Of a DNA stretch of 64,000 nucleotides, positions 24,701-37,500 are shown piece after piece (position 1 is the first letter of the stretch; each line of letters starts with the position of its first letter). The notes under the pieces were generated by a model. It was not told where the DNA came from and made no database searches. It was given only the letters and a program-made list of their open reading frames with translations. The translations under genes and the position numbers were made by a program. The DNA comes from Aptenodytes patagonicus (Eukaryota > Chordata > Aves > Sphenisciformes > Spheniscidae): the NCBI RefSeq assembly GCF_965638725.1, contig NC_134959.1:16457917-16521916 (forward strand), in the 5' to 3' direction.

Positions 24701-26162
24701 GGGAAAAAAAAAAGCCGAAGAAAAAGTTGTTGTTGATGTCAGTGCATTAGTTGAATTTCAGCTGCCTGTATGTATTTCTACTCACTTCAGTAGTGTGGAA
24801 GTATTGTAGATAGGAGAGAGAGGTTTTTATCTTTGAGTCACCTTCTCTGTTTTACTGGTTTTAGTTGGACTAAACCTAAACAGCAAGTGATTTCTTATCT
24901 TGCTCAGGACAGGTTTTATCTTCTTCCCACCCATAGCATGGCCCTTATCCCTTGCCATATTATGATTGCATCTGTTCTGTGCAAATAGACTATTTACCCT
25001 AGAGGTGGGAAAGATGCATTTCTATGTTGAACTGTAACACTCCCCCTAAATAACTAAGTGAGACAGGGAAAACATAAGAGTAATATGTGGTGCCCATTAC
25101 ACTCCTGTTCACGGTGATTTTTTTTCTTTTTGAACACCTGTTGGCATATCTAGCCATTGTTAGAAGGGTCAAGTTACGTCCTTGTACTCTGGCTCTGTCA
25201 TATCAGCAGTCAGTGCTTGATGGCTTTAGTGAGACAGAAAAGTTGAGGCATATTTAAAATATTGCTATACAAATGAGAGACATTTCATTCTAGGTGTAAT
25301 TAAGTAATTATATTGAGCTTAGGAAGTTCGGCAGTCTGAGAACTTTTGTTTGCCATATGCTTATAATTCTGTATCCTAAATGATAATGTCTGAAAAAAAC
25401 TCTTGACAGTTTAAACTTGTCTTTCTTGAAGTGATTTTTTCTTATCGCTAATTTCAATATAGGCTGACTATTACCTAGTGTAATACATTTTTTCTTAAAA
25501 AAAAAAAATCTTCTGAAAATATCAGGAATTTTAACTTCTGTAAAACTCAAGGGTATTCTAGTAGAAATTATTGAGGTTTACACACACACTCCATCCCTAT
25601 TCCTATCTCAGTTGAAAACTCTATTTTTCCCCATAGTGTTCAAGTTAAATATCCTGTGTTTCAGGTTTTTTTTCCCTGCAGTTTGTATAGCTTAATATTG
25701 CGGGTTTTATTGCTATAAATAACTGCACAAGCATTCTGCTTTTGATAGAATTAAACTGAAATTACACAATGCAAAGCTATCCTGACTTCTGAGGCTGCTG
25801 TGTTCAAAGACATGAATTTTAAATAGGTCACTGAAAACTTAGTGGAATATTGACTTTTGTAGTGGTAGGTTCAAATTTAAACCAGCTAAAGTCAGAAAAT
25901 CTATCTGTAAGATGTGACAGGGAGTCTGGGAATCATGAAATAATCACGCATCTTGGGCTTCGAAAGATGCGAAGCACAGCTCAATTCCTTTCTGGTGTGA
26001 TATATCTTTTTACACCCTGGAGTTTGCTGCTTATGAAAACCAGTATTATAAAAGGACTTTCCCCCTGCCCCACCCCCAGCTGAGCCAGACCCAGCAGTTA
26101 ATTATAAGGCTTAATAGATTTGTTGGTTGAACCATCATGTGTTTGCACAATAAACTACCTTT

Positions 26163-26220
26163 AGAACTGATGAGAGACATAGAACTAATGAGACACATAG
26201 GGTTTACCACTGTAAACCCT
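26163..26220. repeat. 18-bp tandem duplication followed by an 8-bp hairpin
   Basis: Two 18-bp copies (26163-26180 and 26181-26198) differ at two bases. They are followed directly by arms AGGGTTTA (26199-26206) and TAAACCCT (26213-26220), which are exact complements with a six-base loop. The segment lies in intron 1. Confidence 0.8.
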
Positions 26221-29200
26221 CCCATGTAATTCAGTAACACCAGTCTGGTTCTATGGCTTCTTCTTTCTTTTTACTAACTTAGTTTGTGAGCTAGTCTTAA
26301 ATTACAAATCTTCAGTTTCCTGAGCCATCTTCTGTCACCATTTCTCTGTCCTGTCTGGATCAGCAGCGTAGAGATTTCTTTCTGTGACTGTAATCTCTTT
26401 CCTCAAAGCACATCCTGTAATAATAGCGGTATTTAAAAATGAGCAACAAACCCCCCAACTCTAGAAGTTATATTCTTGGTATTCTTTTTCTTAGGCTGTG
26501 GACCCATGAGAAGTGATGAGTCAATTTAACAACTCACTACTGCCCTTGCTTTCCTACTTGTGGTTTGCCTTTCCTTTCCAAACACTGGGACAGCTCTGGA
26601 GCTCATCTATACCTCTGCTAGCTGTCACTCTGCACCACCCTGACAGAGAAGTGACCTGCCAAAAATAGCTTTCTGTTGTTGTATTTGGTGAATAGGCTCC
26701 GAAGAGAGCTCGACGCATGCAGGAGCTGGGTGCCCAGGCAGGCCAGCTGCGCAGTTGGCACAGGACAGGAGGTCCAAGTGGGTGAGACCTCCTCCTTTGG
26801 GTGGTCTGAGCTGGCTGTTGGGCTCAGGTGTTTGTGAAAGCACAGCCTCTGTTATTTCACATCTTCCATTTCTACTAGTGACTGAAAAACTGTTTTCAAA
26901 TTACACAACTTATTCCTGTTTTAAAGGCTATTGTGGAACAAATGTCATGAGAAGAAGCAATCTACTGAAATAAGAATGTGAATAAAAAATGTTCAGTTTC
27001 AACGCTTTCTTTGCAGTATATTTATTGCTATCATTGCCGTGGCTCTCAATGTTCAAGGGTACAGCCTAGGTGATAGTGTCGTATTTTACCCTAATTGTTC
27101 TGACACGCGGTGGGATTTCTTTTGCCTCCTGATTTTTTTTCCAAATGACAGACTACTTTTTTGTATTGATTTGGCTTTTTTATGTAAATATACTTTTGAG
27201 TGATGATGTGTTGAAGTGGGTATGCTCACTTTTTGTAAGAAAATAGAAGGTAAACATAAGTAAGGTTTTTCTGTATTGCAGAAGGAGGTCTTCAGAAATT
27301 AAACGTATTTAAGGAAGGTGAAATTTTACATGAAAACCTTCAAAATATTAAAAAAAAAGGTTTACCTTTGTAAAGAAACTTACCTGTGCAAGTAGTATTT
27401 ACCACTGCTAGCAGATAGATCATTAAAAACACATCTGTTCTCCATTTAATATTTTTGTATGAGTAGAAAAAGCTAAGGTGACTGCAGGCTAGCATTTGAA
27501 AGCAAATTCTAAAAGGAAGAAGTGTTGTCTTTTAATGTGAGTGGTATTTCCTGTGGTGACTGCTATGAAGTACGTTTGGATTGCTAATGTTCATTTCCTA
27601 GACTGAATTAGTTGTGGAGTCCACTAGACTGGAGATTATTTTTGCCTGAGATTCATAATTCATCTACTAATCTCCTTCAATTATTCTACTGGTTGTTTAT
27701 AGACTCCTGATTCCCTTTTAATATCTGCTAATGGGTAATTACGGTCAGCAATCATTCTTGTCATGGAAATTGCTAAAGTAATTTCTGAAACACTGTTGTC
27801 ATTTGTGTGAAACAAAAGATGGAATGGAAATCAAAACTGTACCCTCTGTCTTTGGTGCTCCAGTAGTTAAAGATGGAAAAACTGGTTTTGCTTGCTTTTG
27901 TGCAGCAGTTACTGAGAGGAATAAGGCAATGTATGTCACTTCACTTGGTTCTTGCTATTAGGGTTTGTTTTAGTATTTCATGGGTGAGACTGCTTTTTAG
28001 TAAACAGACAGCTTTAGGTGAGCAAGACTTTAGTCCTTGGCAAATGAACAGCTAAGTGAAAAGATACTTAAAAATTGTTCAGGCGGTTACTGTGGATGTG
28101 TTTGTGAATACATCGGTAGTTTTGAAATGGAGAACAGAACCGCAACATACTCAGATCCCATTTGGAAAGGCATTAACTTGATCAGTAGCTGCTGTGAATC
28201 GTTCTCCCAAGAGAGGGGAGAAAAGATGTGATCACTGCCCATCTGTGCATCCTGTCGCATGAGTGAGAGAAGTGGGCAGGAGGGTCCAGGTTTACCAGAT
28301 CCACTCCCCAGCCTGCGACCGAGCTAGCACCTGAAAACTGTTCGTGCTCTGCAAATACAGAGTATAAATGAGGGCCATCCCAAGAACTGTTTTGTTGTTA
28401 GCAGTCTGATTTTTGTATCAGGTAGCACATCATTCTTTCTGTTGCTCCACCTTGCATTGCCAGGGGGAAGAATGCTCTTTGGGCCCCAGTTCGAGAGAAG
28501 TCACTGTGGTGAGTAGCTTTCTGCTCTGCTCTCTTGATGCCTTCAATGTTCTCCTGTTTCTCCCTCCTCCGTCTGCCCTGGCATTGCTCCTTGCAGACAG
28601 TTGCTGGGGAGGAAGGTGCTGAAGTTACCCCATGCATCAACACCCTTGGGCTGATGTGTGACCTGCAGTGCTTTAAAAAACAGAAAAAGAAAAAAAAAAA
28701 GAGGGTCCAATGCAGTGTGCCTGAAACAACTGCACCTGCATGTTGTGGGGGAAAACTGATGGGCCTCTGCTACTTCCTTGAGCTCTAGATGGAAAGTGGG
28801 TGACCAAGAGGTAGTTGGGACGGATGTGCATAGAAAAGCAGTTCCTACCTTTGGCTCCAAGCAGGCAGTGGGCACTAGGGACTTTCTGGAGGCGAGGCAG
28901 TTGTCCAGACAGCAGGAAAGGTCACTGGAACTGAAACAAAGAGTTGCTGGATAGTGATCGCTAACTACTGCTGGTCGAAAGAGTTGGGGCACAGGGGCAA
29001 GACCCTTTAGTGTTATTACCAGGACAAAGACTCAAGCCAAGCTTTTAATCTCAATATATTTTGAGAGGCATCTTGAGAAGCCTGGAGCTTCACAGCATTT
29101 GCCCGTTCAGTATTGTTTCAGAGAAATAAAACCTTTGCAGCCAGAAGCTTCAAGGGTCTTACGAAATGCAAGAATTTGATGATTCTATTTCAAGTTGATA

Positions 29201-31667
29201 GAAAAATCAACTTGCTTTTTCCTGGCTGTTCAGTGCTTGCTTCATCTATGCTGGTTGGAGTATGCACAGGTAGGGCTGAATGAATCGCTGGGAGGCAAAA
29301 TCACCTCCATCTTGCAAACTTTTACATTATTTTACAGATGGTCACCTGACCAGAGAATGAAATTTGAGGTGCTGACAAAATTATTTGGGTGACAGGTGGC
29401 TATTAGAATGGAAAATACAGTGCTGATGCACCTTGGAAAGTAGTAATAGCCTATTTAGAAAATAAGATAGGAGGAAGAATGCTCTGTTTAGTAACTAGCC
29501 ATATTATGAAAATATGCCTGCAATGCAAATGCATGGGGGGAAGGCTGTTACCTAGTGATACATTGCATATTGTTTATGACAAGGCTGGAGATGGGAAATG
29601 AGGGAAGTCCTTGCTGCTTTGGAGGCACAAGGAATTGTGTTCTCACCCCATCAGCTGATTTGCTTCGTCTGCCCTGAACTTTCTGCTTTGCCTCAGTAAA
29701 GGGTTGGTCTGTGTAATGCATGTTCCCAGATTAGTTTTCCTTATGAAGAGACTTTCTTTTGTAGCTACTTACCTTGAGGAAACTGCAAAAGAAAGAGGCT
29801 TCTCTGACTTTTATAATATGACTTGTTAGTGTAGCCCATGAGACCATGTTTCAGTTACTTTTCTTTAAAACACGTGGTCTCTATAGGCTCTGTAGTATGG
29901 TCATGTCTATTCTGCAACTGTTGAGTCCAGGCCAATTCTTAAGAAAATGTTGTGTATTGCTCAAAGCACTGTGGACAGTTTTACCTAGCCCGGGAGAACA
30001 AAAGAGCTTCAGTGCAAGCCTAGTAGCCTAATAAAATGTTTGCTTTCATATTTTTTGTAACAAAATTCTATGGCTTTGTAAGTAGGAGACCGGAGAGTTT
30101 AGCGATGCTTGAAAATTCCTATCTATGGGAAGGAAAGTATAGAGCAGTCAAATACCCAGATTTGTGGAAGATAGAAATGTTGTCTTTTTTGCTTGCAAGT
30201 GAAAGGTGGCTCTGCATGTCCGCCAGGTCTTGCCCAGTACTTACCTCAATAAATTTCTATTGCTGAATCTGAACACAACCTTGTTCCCAGTGGCTTGAAA
30301 CAGTAGATTTGGAAGGCTGTAGCTGTTCTGATTCATGTTCTGGAAGGAATTCTATTGTCCAATTTTTTTATGCCTATCACATGTCCAGTGTTTGTTCTTA
30401 CATATTCACTGGGCAAATTTCTTTATCTGACTAAATGTTTTTCACGTTAATTGGCACGCAGATGGCTGTGGAGCTCACCCAGATCTGACTAAATTGTTTT
30501 CGTTTGTTTGGTAGACGTTCCTGTAGGTTCTCAGCGTGGTTTCCAACCCATACTGCTGGGGTTGTTTCTTATATATACTAATCTGGTTGACAGATTGTTC
30601 CTTCTCCTTTCTCATTCTTCAGAACACAGTGAAGGCTTCTAAATAAGGGAGGCTTTTTCTCAATAAACTGATGATCAGAGCTCCATGGTTTTATGGCAGC
30701 AGCCCAGATCCAGTCCCCATTTGGCTTGGTGTGTTTGCCACTGGTGCTTCTGGAAGTGCTGTTTGGTTTTTGTGGCCTGTTGCCGTTTCAGGGTTACACC
30801 TCTCTTGTGGTGTCAGAATGGCACATCTCCAAGAAACAATGACCAAAAAAAGCAAAAGTGATGCTGTGGTGCATAGTGCTCACGTGATCCTTAAATATAT
30901 AAACAGGAGTGTGTTAAATTGATCATTTTACTAGTGCGTGATGCCATCCGTGAGACAATCTTTTTCTCTCTCTCAAGTCTGTCTTCTACATTTTCAGAAG
31001 GTTGCTGGAAAAATTCAGAGAAGGGGGAAGGGCACAAACAGTGGTGAGTTTCAGCTAAGTCTATTAAAGTTTCTTAAACAAAAGATTGTCTTGTATGTTA
31101 ATGGAAAGAGGTAATGCCAGTAATGTTAAAAAAAAAAAAAAAAGGCAAAAAGCTCTTTAAGTGTTTGTAGTGGTTTTGGAGCTGAAATACAATTCCTGTA
31201 CTAATACATGTGTGTGTGCATATTTCTGTTTTCGATTGTAAAATGATGATTGGCAGGTCATTATGTTTGTCACGTAAAAATGCGTTTATTCAACTAATGC
31301 ATAATTGCATGATTCTGAAATAGCTATTTTTGTGTGTTGCAAGTAATTTGCAATCTAAAAAATATTTAACTTGTACTGAAGGAGCACAAGTTGCTCTGTG
31401 GTACTTTTTAAAAAGGGGGGTGGTAGTGGCAGTGGGACATGGGATGCAAATTAAAACTAGTTCAGAGTTGAATTGTTCATCTCAAAGTAGCATTTATGCA
31501 GTGTATTATAGATTCTTGGTAAACCAATAAAGTACTGTTTGGGGGTTTCTTTACCTCACAGAGTTTTGAGAAGAAAATGCTATGACCCAGGAGTCATTCA
31601 TAATTACTTGTAATGTATATCTATGAAGATCAGCGGAGGAATAAACAAATCGATAAGGTAACAATCT

Positions 31668-31685
31668 CTTTTTTTTTTTTTTTTT
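31668..31685. repeat. Poly-T run
   Basis: An uninterrupted run of about 17 T lies in intron 1, about 20 bases upstream of the 22-bp palindrome at 31706. It is a simple repeat that is probably variable in length. Confidence 0.8.
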
Positions 31686-31705
31686 AATTAAAATGTATTA
31701 AACCA

Positions 31706-31727
31706 TTGAAGAGACATGTCTCTTCAA
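31706..31727. repeat. 22-bp perfect palindrome containing a p53-like half-site
   Basis: The 22 bases are self-complementary and not low-complexity. The core AGACATGTCT fits the published p53-family half-site pattern RRRCWWGYYY. I see no second half-site directly beside it, so full p53 binding is doubtful. It could be another dimeric site or a chance palindrome. Confidence 0.85.
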
Positions 31728-34049
31728 CTTGTAAAGCTCTTAAATAATATTCAGAGATAGTTGCAAGCTGACATTTGACATCTTTTTCATCTTTTGAACA
31801 TTAGATAACTGAACCACAGCCACACAGTATAGTTCTGTAGAATAGAGATTGTTCCTGGTATTGTTTTTTTATTGACATAGTCAGAAGAATAAATTATAGA
31901 AAGCAAGCTGTGAAGTAATTTTTCTTGGATTTCAATATTAAGTAGCCCAAGACAGGATTACTTGTCTCTCATAATTGTGAATGTATTACTGCTTAGCAAT
32001 TAATAGTTATTTTTAGAAAATTGATTTGGTTCTGCTAACTGGAAAATAAAGCTGCCTCTCAAAATACCTATTATCATAAAAAATATCCTCAAAATCATAT
32101 TTCTGCAAGTATATTAAAGAATTTTTTCATTGTTCTTATTCTGAAAAGACACTTTTAGAGGGAACTGGGACAGCAAGCCTGTTGTCTCTTACGTATAGTG
32201 GATCACATCAGGCAGTGCGTTCCTGCACCTCTACCCTCATGGTAAAGGAATTCTTCAGGCTGTTTAGTGAGTTGTGTGCGCCTCTGGTGCATCACAGTTG
32301 TAACTTTCCCCACTGTCTATAAGGAGTTGTCTTTGTTACTGAAAGATGAATTCAGATTAAAATACTTGCCCCTGTGCACACCTTCTGATAGTTTGCTTTT
32401 CAGAAAAAACTGGCCTACATTCAAGTGAAGTAATTCTGCGGTCCAAGTAATTCCAAGTATGACTTGGAAAATGCATTAGGGCATGATTTGAATGTTTCAA
32501 TTTCTTCTTGGCATCTCCTTTAATTTAAGTGTCAGTGATTTCTAAGATGCGTTCATACACCTTTGCAAGAGCATTATTATGCACTTGCAGATGGTATGAG
32601 TACCAGAAGAATTTTTTCAGGTGAAAAATGGTAGGCCTTTTATTATGAAGAAAAGCTCAGTAATAATCAGTACAGGTGAGATATTAAGTGTACCATTAAC
32701 TATACATGGGAAAGATGTATTGAAAGATGTCTTCAATTTTATTTCAGTTTTTAATACGTATGTGAGTTTATTCTGGGTGTTACTGAATAAAAGTGATGCA
32801 ATAGGGTCTTTTCTCTTCTTGTGATTAATCCAAGTTTGTGATATACTCTGGGCAAGTAGTTGTAGTTACTCATTTTGCTGCAAAAGTTCACTTTTTTTTC
32901 TGTCCAGTCTCAGTATTGGTATATCTGGTTTTGCCTGCTTGGTCATTAATAATTGGGTAGTATGCTAGTGTTTGTCTCCCTTTACATAGGCTAAATCGCT
33001 CAGTATGGTTTCTGAAACTTTTTCCTTAACACCACTTCTGGTTGTAGTGTGAATGCAGTCTAAACACATGTGTGTAGTTAAGCATTTTGCCTTTTGAGAG
33101 TAACTGGCTAGGATTTGGCTTTTCTACAAGTCTTTTAGTGGGTTCTTTCTCCCCAGAGCAATGGCCTTGGGCACCATGGTGACGGCAGTCAAGTGGCAAA
33201 GAAGCTGTTGTTCTGTTATCAAGTTTTAATAAGACTTCTTCTGAAATCCTGTTTTTCATGCTTCCCTCCATCCCATCCCCCTGTTTTTTTTGTTTTATGT
33301 CTCTTGGCATTGAGTGAACTATATTCATGAATCTATTTGAAAAACATTGGTCATTAGTAATTAACAATACACTTCATTCCTTAATGTTCATTGTTAACAG
33401 AACACACCTATTGCCTTGGAAACACTATTAATTCAAGTTGCATTAAATATATAGAACTAGATATTAAGTATCTTTAAAAAAAAAAAGTTTAAATGAATTT
33501 TGGCTTGGACAGCTGTATTCTTTTCTCATTTTCTATGCCTTTTATTTAAAGTGTGAAAGGAATAAAAAAAGGATTTCTTAAAAATCAAGATGCATGTTTT
33601 GAAAAAGAATACAAACAATGTGTATGTGATTAAAGATTTTTTTTATATATATATGTACATACACACAGGCACACACGTCACTTTGAAAGAGTTTTTAGTA
33701 TTCAGTTACACAACATGCTCATGGAAATTATGTCATTTGCTCAAAAGGAAACAAAATAAATTTAGTACGTTTCATATGAAAATGTTTCAGTTGCTAGAGA
33801 AAGGTGCAGTGGTGTGTGCAGAGCAGCCATTGGCAAGCGCTGCCCGAGCCCTGCCTCTGTGGCTGCTGGGCAGTGTTGCCCACGCACGGGGCTGTTGGGC
33901 TTCCACCCCGCCAGCAAGAAACAGTTTTTGCTCGCTGGTTAGAGCGTGCAGATAGGAAGTTTAAGGAATGTACCCCTGTCCCCCCGCCTTGGGAAACACT
34001 GTGTACACTTAACTGAATACATTAATTTAATAATACTGTCTCTCTGCAG

Positions 34050-34412
34050 AGTTTATCCCAGGAAGTGATATTCAAGCTTATGGAAAGGAGTTAGAGACTT
34101 GCAAAATAATAATTAAGAAAAACCCACGCCAAAAGCTCCTACCTGCACAAATACAAGTTGATCTAGAGATTCATGTGTAGAGCTGATGATGAATCGCCTG
34201 TGGTTTTGGGGAGGCTTTTGCTTTTGATTGCATTGGAAATCTGAAGTTAATGCTCATGAGAAGTAAAATCAGAGAACGTGGGTTACTCGGTGTGCCTAAA
34301 GATTGCAGAGGCGGCAGCGAAAAGACAAAATTTCTCTTTGAAGCAGTAGCTTCAGCTGTGTCTTATTGTGTGCACTGGGAACTGAGAGAAATAGCAGCCA
34401 ACCTGGGAGAAA
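34050..34412 (+). other. ADCY7: ADCY7 5' untranslated part of exon 2
   Basis: The best upstream acceptor is TCTCTGCAG ending at 34049, which would give a leader segment of 363 bases in this exon. A weaker candidate acceptor lies near 34345. The segment contains six upstream ATGs (34080, 34173, 34186, 34189, 34250, 34256). An in-frame TAG at 34392-34394, 18 bases before the main start, shows that the protein cannot extend further upstream in this exon. Confidence 0.6.
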
Positions 34413-34423
34413 ATGCCAGCTAA
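34250..34423 (+). other. Upstream open reading frame overlapping the ADCY7 start
   Basis: Starting at ATG 34250, with a second in-frame ATG at 34256, this frame stays open for 57 codons and stops at TAA 34421-34423. It overlaps the ADCY7 ATG (34413) in another frame. Both upstream ATGs have weak context (T and C at -3), whereas the main ATG has A at -3, so leaky scanning is plausible. Such overlapping frames generally lower translation of the main protein. Whether it is translated depends on the real transcript start and on use of the 34049 acceptor. Confidence 0.55.
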
Positions 34424-34583
34424 AGGTAAATACTTCTTCAATGAAAATGATGACTGCAGCATATCAGACCCGCTCTATGAGAAGTACCGCTATACAAGCC
34501 AGCAGCATCCACTCCTGCTATTGCTGCTCTCCATTGCAATCATCTTCTGGACTACGCTAATTATAATCTTTTTTGTCACTCAT
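34413..34583 (+). CDS. ADCY7: ADCY7 exon 2 coding part, residues 1-57
   Basis: Encodes the start MPAKGKYF, an acidic cytosolic N-terminus, the conserved LYEKY segment and the first membrane helix (about 34-56). The exon ends CAT, then GTGAGT, in phase 0. The 1276-base intron that follows holds a poly-T stretch near 35045 and nothing else I recognise. Confidence 0.95.
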
Positions 34584-37500
34584 GTGAGTATACTTTTTTC
34601 TTTGTGTTTGATGTTTTTGAAGAAGATGAGGAATCACTATAACAGCACAACAGCACAACATTGCTGGCTAAATAATTTTTTGAGCCACATGGTATCAAAG
34701 TTGTGATGTTGAAATAAATCAAGTAATTGTGTATGTAATGCTGTGTATGTTTTTGAAGTGCAGGGAAGAGAGGAGACTGTTGTCAGGCACAGGCACAGTT
34801 ACTATAGGGGTTGTTCTTTCCTTCCTATATGTTATGAACAATTGATAATCTATGCTAAATGGTAGCTACGGTAGTAAATAAGTAATAAAGGGGCCAAGGA
34901 AAGAACAAGAACGTAAATTTATGTCCTGCATTTCTCATATTTTCTTTTTAGAGTCATCTAAGAAATGTAAATAATACAGTGATCATTGGTTATGAATTCC
35001 TGAGGTGATTTTTTTTTAAGGATTTGTAGATATTAATTCCTATTCTTTTTTTTTTTCCCCAATAAAACCACAACAGGAATCTCCCAGTACAGCAGGTGAT
35101 CTGCTGAATCAATAGTTAGCAAAGAGCAGGGATCCTGTAGGCATAGGAAAGTTGCAGCTTAAAGAATTTTTTGTTGTGTAGCATAATATGAATTTTCTGT
35201 GAAGAAATTAGGTGTTCTTCCAGCCAGCCCAGTTGACAGCTGGTAAAAAGGGGAGTTGATTTAAGGATAACATTGTGAAGAGGTAATAAGGAAGCTGTTA
35301 TAATCCTTCATTGCCTTTTAACACTGCTTTCCAAGTGCCGTGCTTCATGATAAAGTGTCTTTAAATCTCTCTTTAGCAACAAGTCTAATCTTACCAATTG
35401 CACTTGTATCCCTTTTAGCTTTTATTTCTTAAAAAAGGAAAGAAGTAGCAACACTACTTCTATGTTACAAGTCGTCTCCTGTAAAACTTAGGAAAAGAGC
35501 TGTTGCACTCCTTTTTAGCAAAGCTTGAACTCCTTAAATGCATTTCTTTGGGTACATCTGCATTGTACATTATAGTATAGTTAGAATTTGGCTTAAAAGA
35601 CAAAACCAAAAACACTAATTTGGGAAATAATAATGGTGGAACTGGGGTAGACTGGGTATCTATAACAGTATTTATTATATTATCTCTGTATGTGTGAATA
35701 TCTGAACGTGTTAATGCTGCCACAGCTAGACTACTTAGCTTTAAAATTTGCTAACCTGAGTTCCTTTCTAAGCTGTTTCCAGGACAGTATAGATGCATTT
35801 TCCATTTTTTCTAAAGGGGACATTTAGACCAAATGTAACACTTTGTTTTGCTTTTGCAGGAAGCACATTATCATCGTGCCTTCATTATTGCAGTATGTGC
35901 TGCTCTTGTCATATTTGCAGTCATGTACTTACTTTTATGTATTGAATCCCTATTTCGGAGATGGCTAACATTATTTGGAGTTATGATTTGGATTTGCTTC
36001 TTAATAGTAGGATATGTATCTCTTTTTGAAAAAGAAAATGATTATCAACTCTGGGAACAGGTATGTATATCTTGTTTATTTAGGTCCTCACATAGAACTG
36101 GTAGTCAGTATATATGAACATGTGTGCTTTATTTTTTCTGAATGTTACAACTGCATAATAATTTTTTCCGGAGATTTAGGTTCATCTTCCTAAATTGGTT
36201 TTATTGGTTTATTATAGTCAATTTTTGTTAGTATTTTTTATTATAGTGAAAATACCGTTCAGCTGAGAAAATTGGATGATCGCATAAATCTGTGTGGGAA
36301 TTGCATCTTTAAGTTGTAATTGAATTGTATTTTTATTTAAGATTTTTACTAAATCTTAATTACTATGAATTAATCTTTGAGAGAATGTTTTATTAATAAT
36401 ACTTGCTTTGTTAATTTATATGGGTCGAAGTGGTGTTCAAGAAATGTATAAAGGACTCTAGAGCTGGGTGTGCCCTAGGGAGCATGTTTTCAAATCAATG
36501 GGAGAGGTGAAGTGAACAATAAGAATTAATGACACATCCTGGCAGAGCTGGGTGTGGCTAAAGTTCATTGCTTAGTATCTCTGATGAGAAGACAGGCGAT
36601 TTCATGATGCCAAAAATATCATAATCTGTAGGAAACTCCTCCTAAGCTCTCATAATGTAAACAGAAGAGTTTTTAATGAAATAAAAATGACTTTTTGTCT
36701 TGTTTTACTGACTCTTCCCCTTCCCCTCTTTATTTCAAATAAAGAAAGATATAAATTATCATTTAAACAACCAAAATCTGATTTGTATTATGGCCTGGAT
36801 CCAGCACTGTATTTACAGTTGCTACTCAGTATTTTTTAACTTAAGGAAGAAGCTATTACCTTGGGGAAAAAACAAAATTTACTATTCTTAACTATAAGTA
36901 CAAACATGTAACGAAGCAAGATTTGGTTTTGCTGCTTTCAGTGCTGCAAGCCAATGTCTTGCGTTGTTGTCATGTGGTAATAATTCATTAATGTTGATTT
37001 AAAGCCTAAAATATAAGGAGACCCTACGTTAGAAAGTAGAAGTGAATAGGTTCATTTCAGACTTTTATCTCAAGTTATGAATTTATCACTAATTAAAGCT
37101 ACTGTTTAAATGCAGGTATGACCTTTGCTTGTCCGTGCTTATAAGACTATTACACAGCGTTCAGAACATTGTGTGATAGGGTTTGTATGTATGGCAGAAA
37201 AAGACTTTTTTAGTCCAGCTAAAATAGTAAAGATAAACATGAAAAGATTACTTTTGTTGAATGAAAACTTTTATTTGCTTGTTTGTTTAGTGTTGTCCGA
37301 ACCAAGCTATCTATTCTGGCAAAACATTTAAGTGCAGTCTGGGCCTTGAGACTTCCTTGAAGGAAGCTCATGTCTGGAACGGCACGAGTTGAGTTGTAAT
37401 GATGAGATGGAGCTGAGCCAGGAATGCTCCAATATTTTCCTCTGATCAGGGTGGTTAGTTTCCATATATATGAGCTAAACACTATAACAAATCTATAAAT

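Larger units (their letters stand above)
775..34049 (+). other. ADCY7: Intron 1 of ADCY7 (about 33 kb)
   Basis: This stretch runs from the exon 1 donor to a CTCTGCAG acceptor at 34041-34049. It is AT-rich, and the open frames in it are short, mostly under 120 codons, with no recognisable protein similarity. I found no tRNA-like box pair, no retrocopy, and no hallmark 3' end of a CR1 LINE. It holds homopolymer runs, a few palindromes and short tandem duplications listed separately. Extra non-coding 5' exons or enhancers may lie here, but I cannot see them without comparative data. Confidence 0.6.

Noticed and set aside
28543..28992. A 149-codon open frame on the - strand in intron 1
   Set aside because: It contains a low-complexity Phe run from the local poly-A tract and no domain I recognise. 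It may be an old repeat fragment, but there is no positive support.
33590..33955. A 121-codon + strand frame shortly upstream of exon 2
   Set aside because: It begins in a TATA/CA microsatellite and ends in unremarkable sequence, with no domain and no coding signature.
775..34049. tRNA genes, CR1 LINE 3' ends or endogenous viral genes in intron 1
   Set aside because: I looked for internal promoter box pairs, the usual avian LINE tail repeats and long viral-like reading frames and found none convincing. A RepeatMasker search could still find decayed copies.
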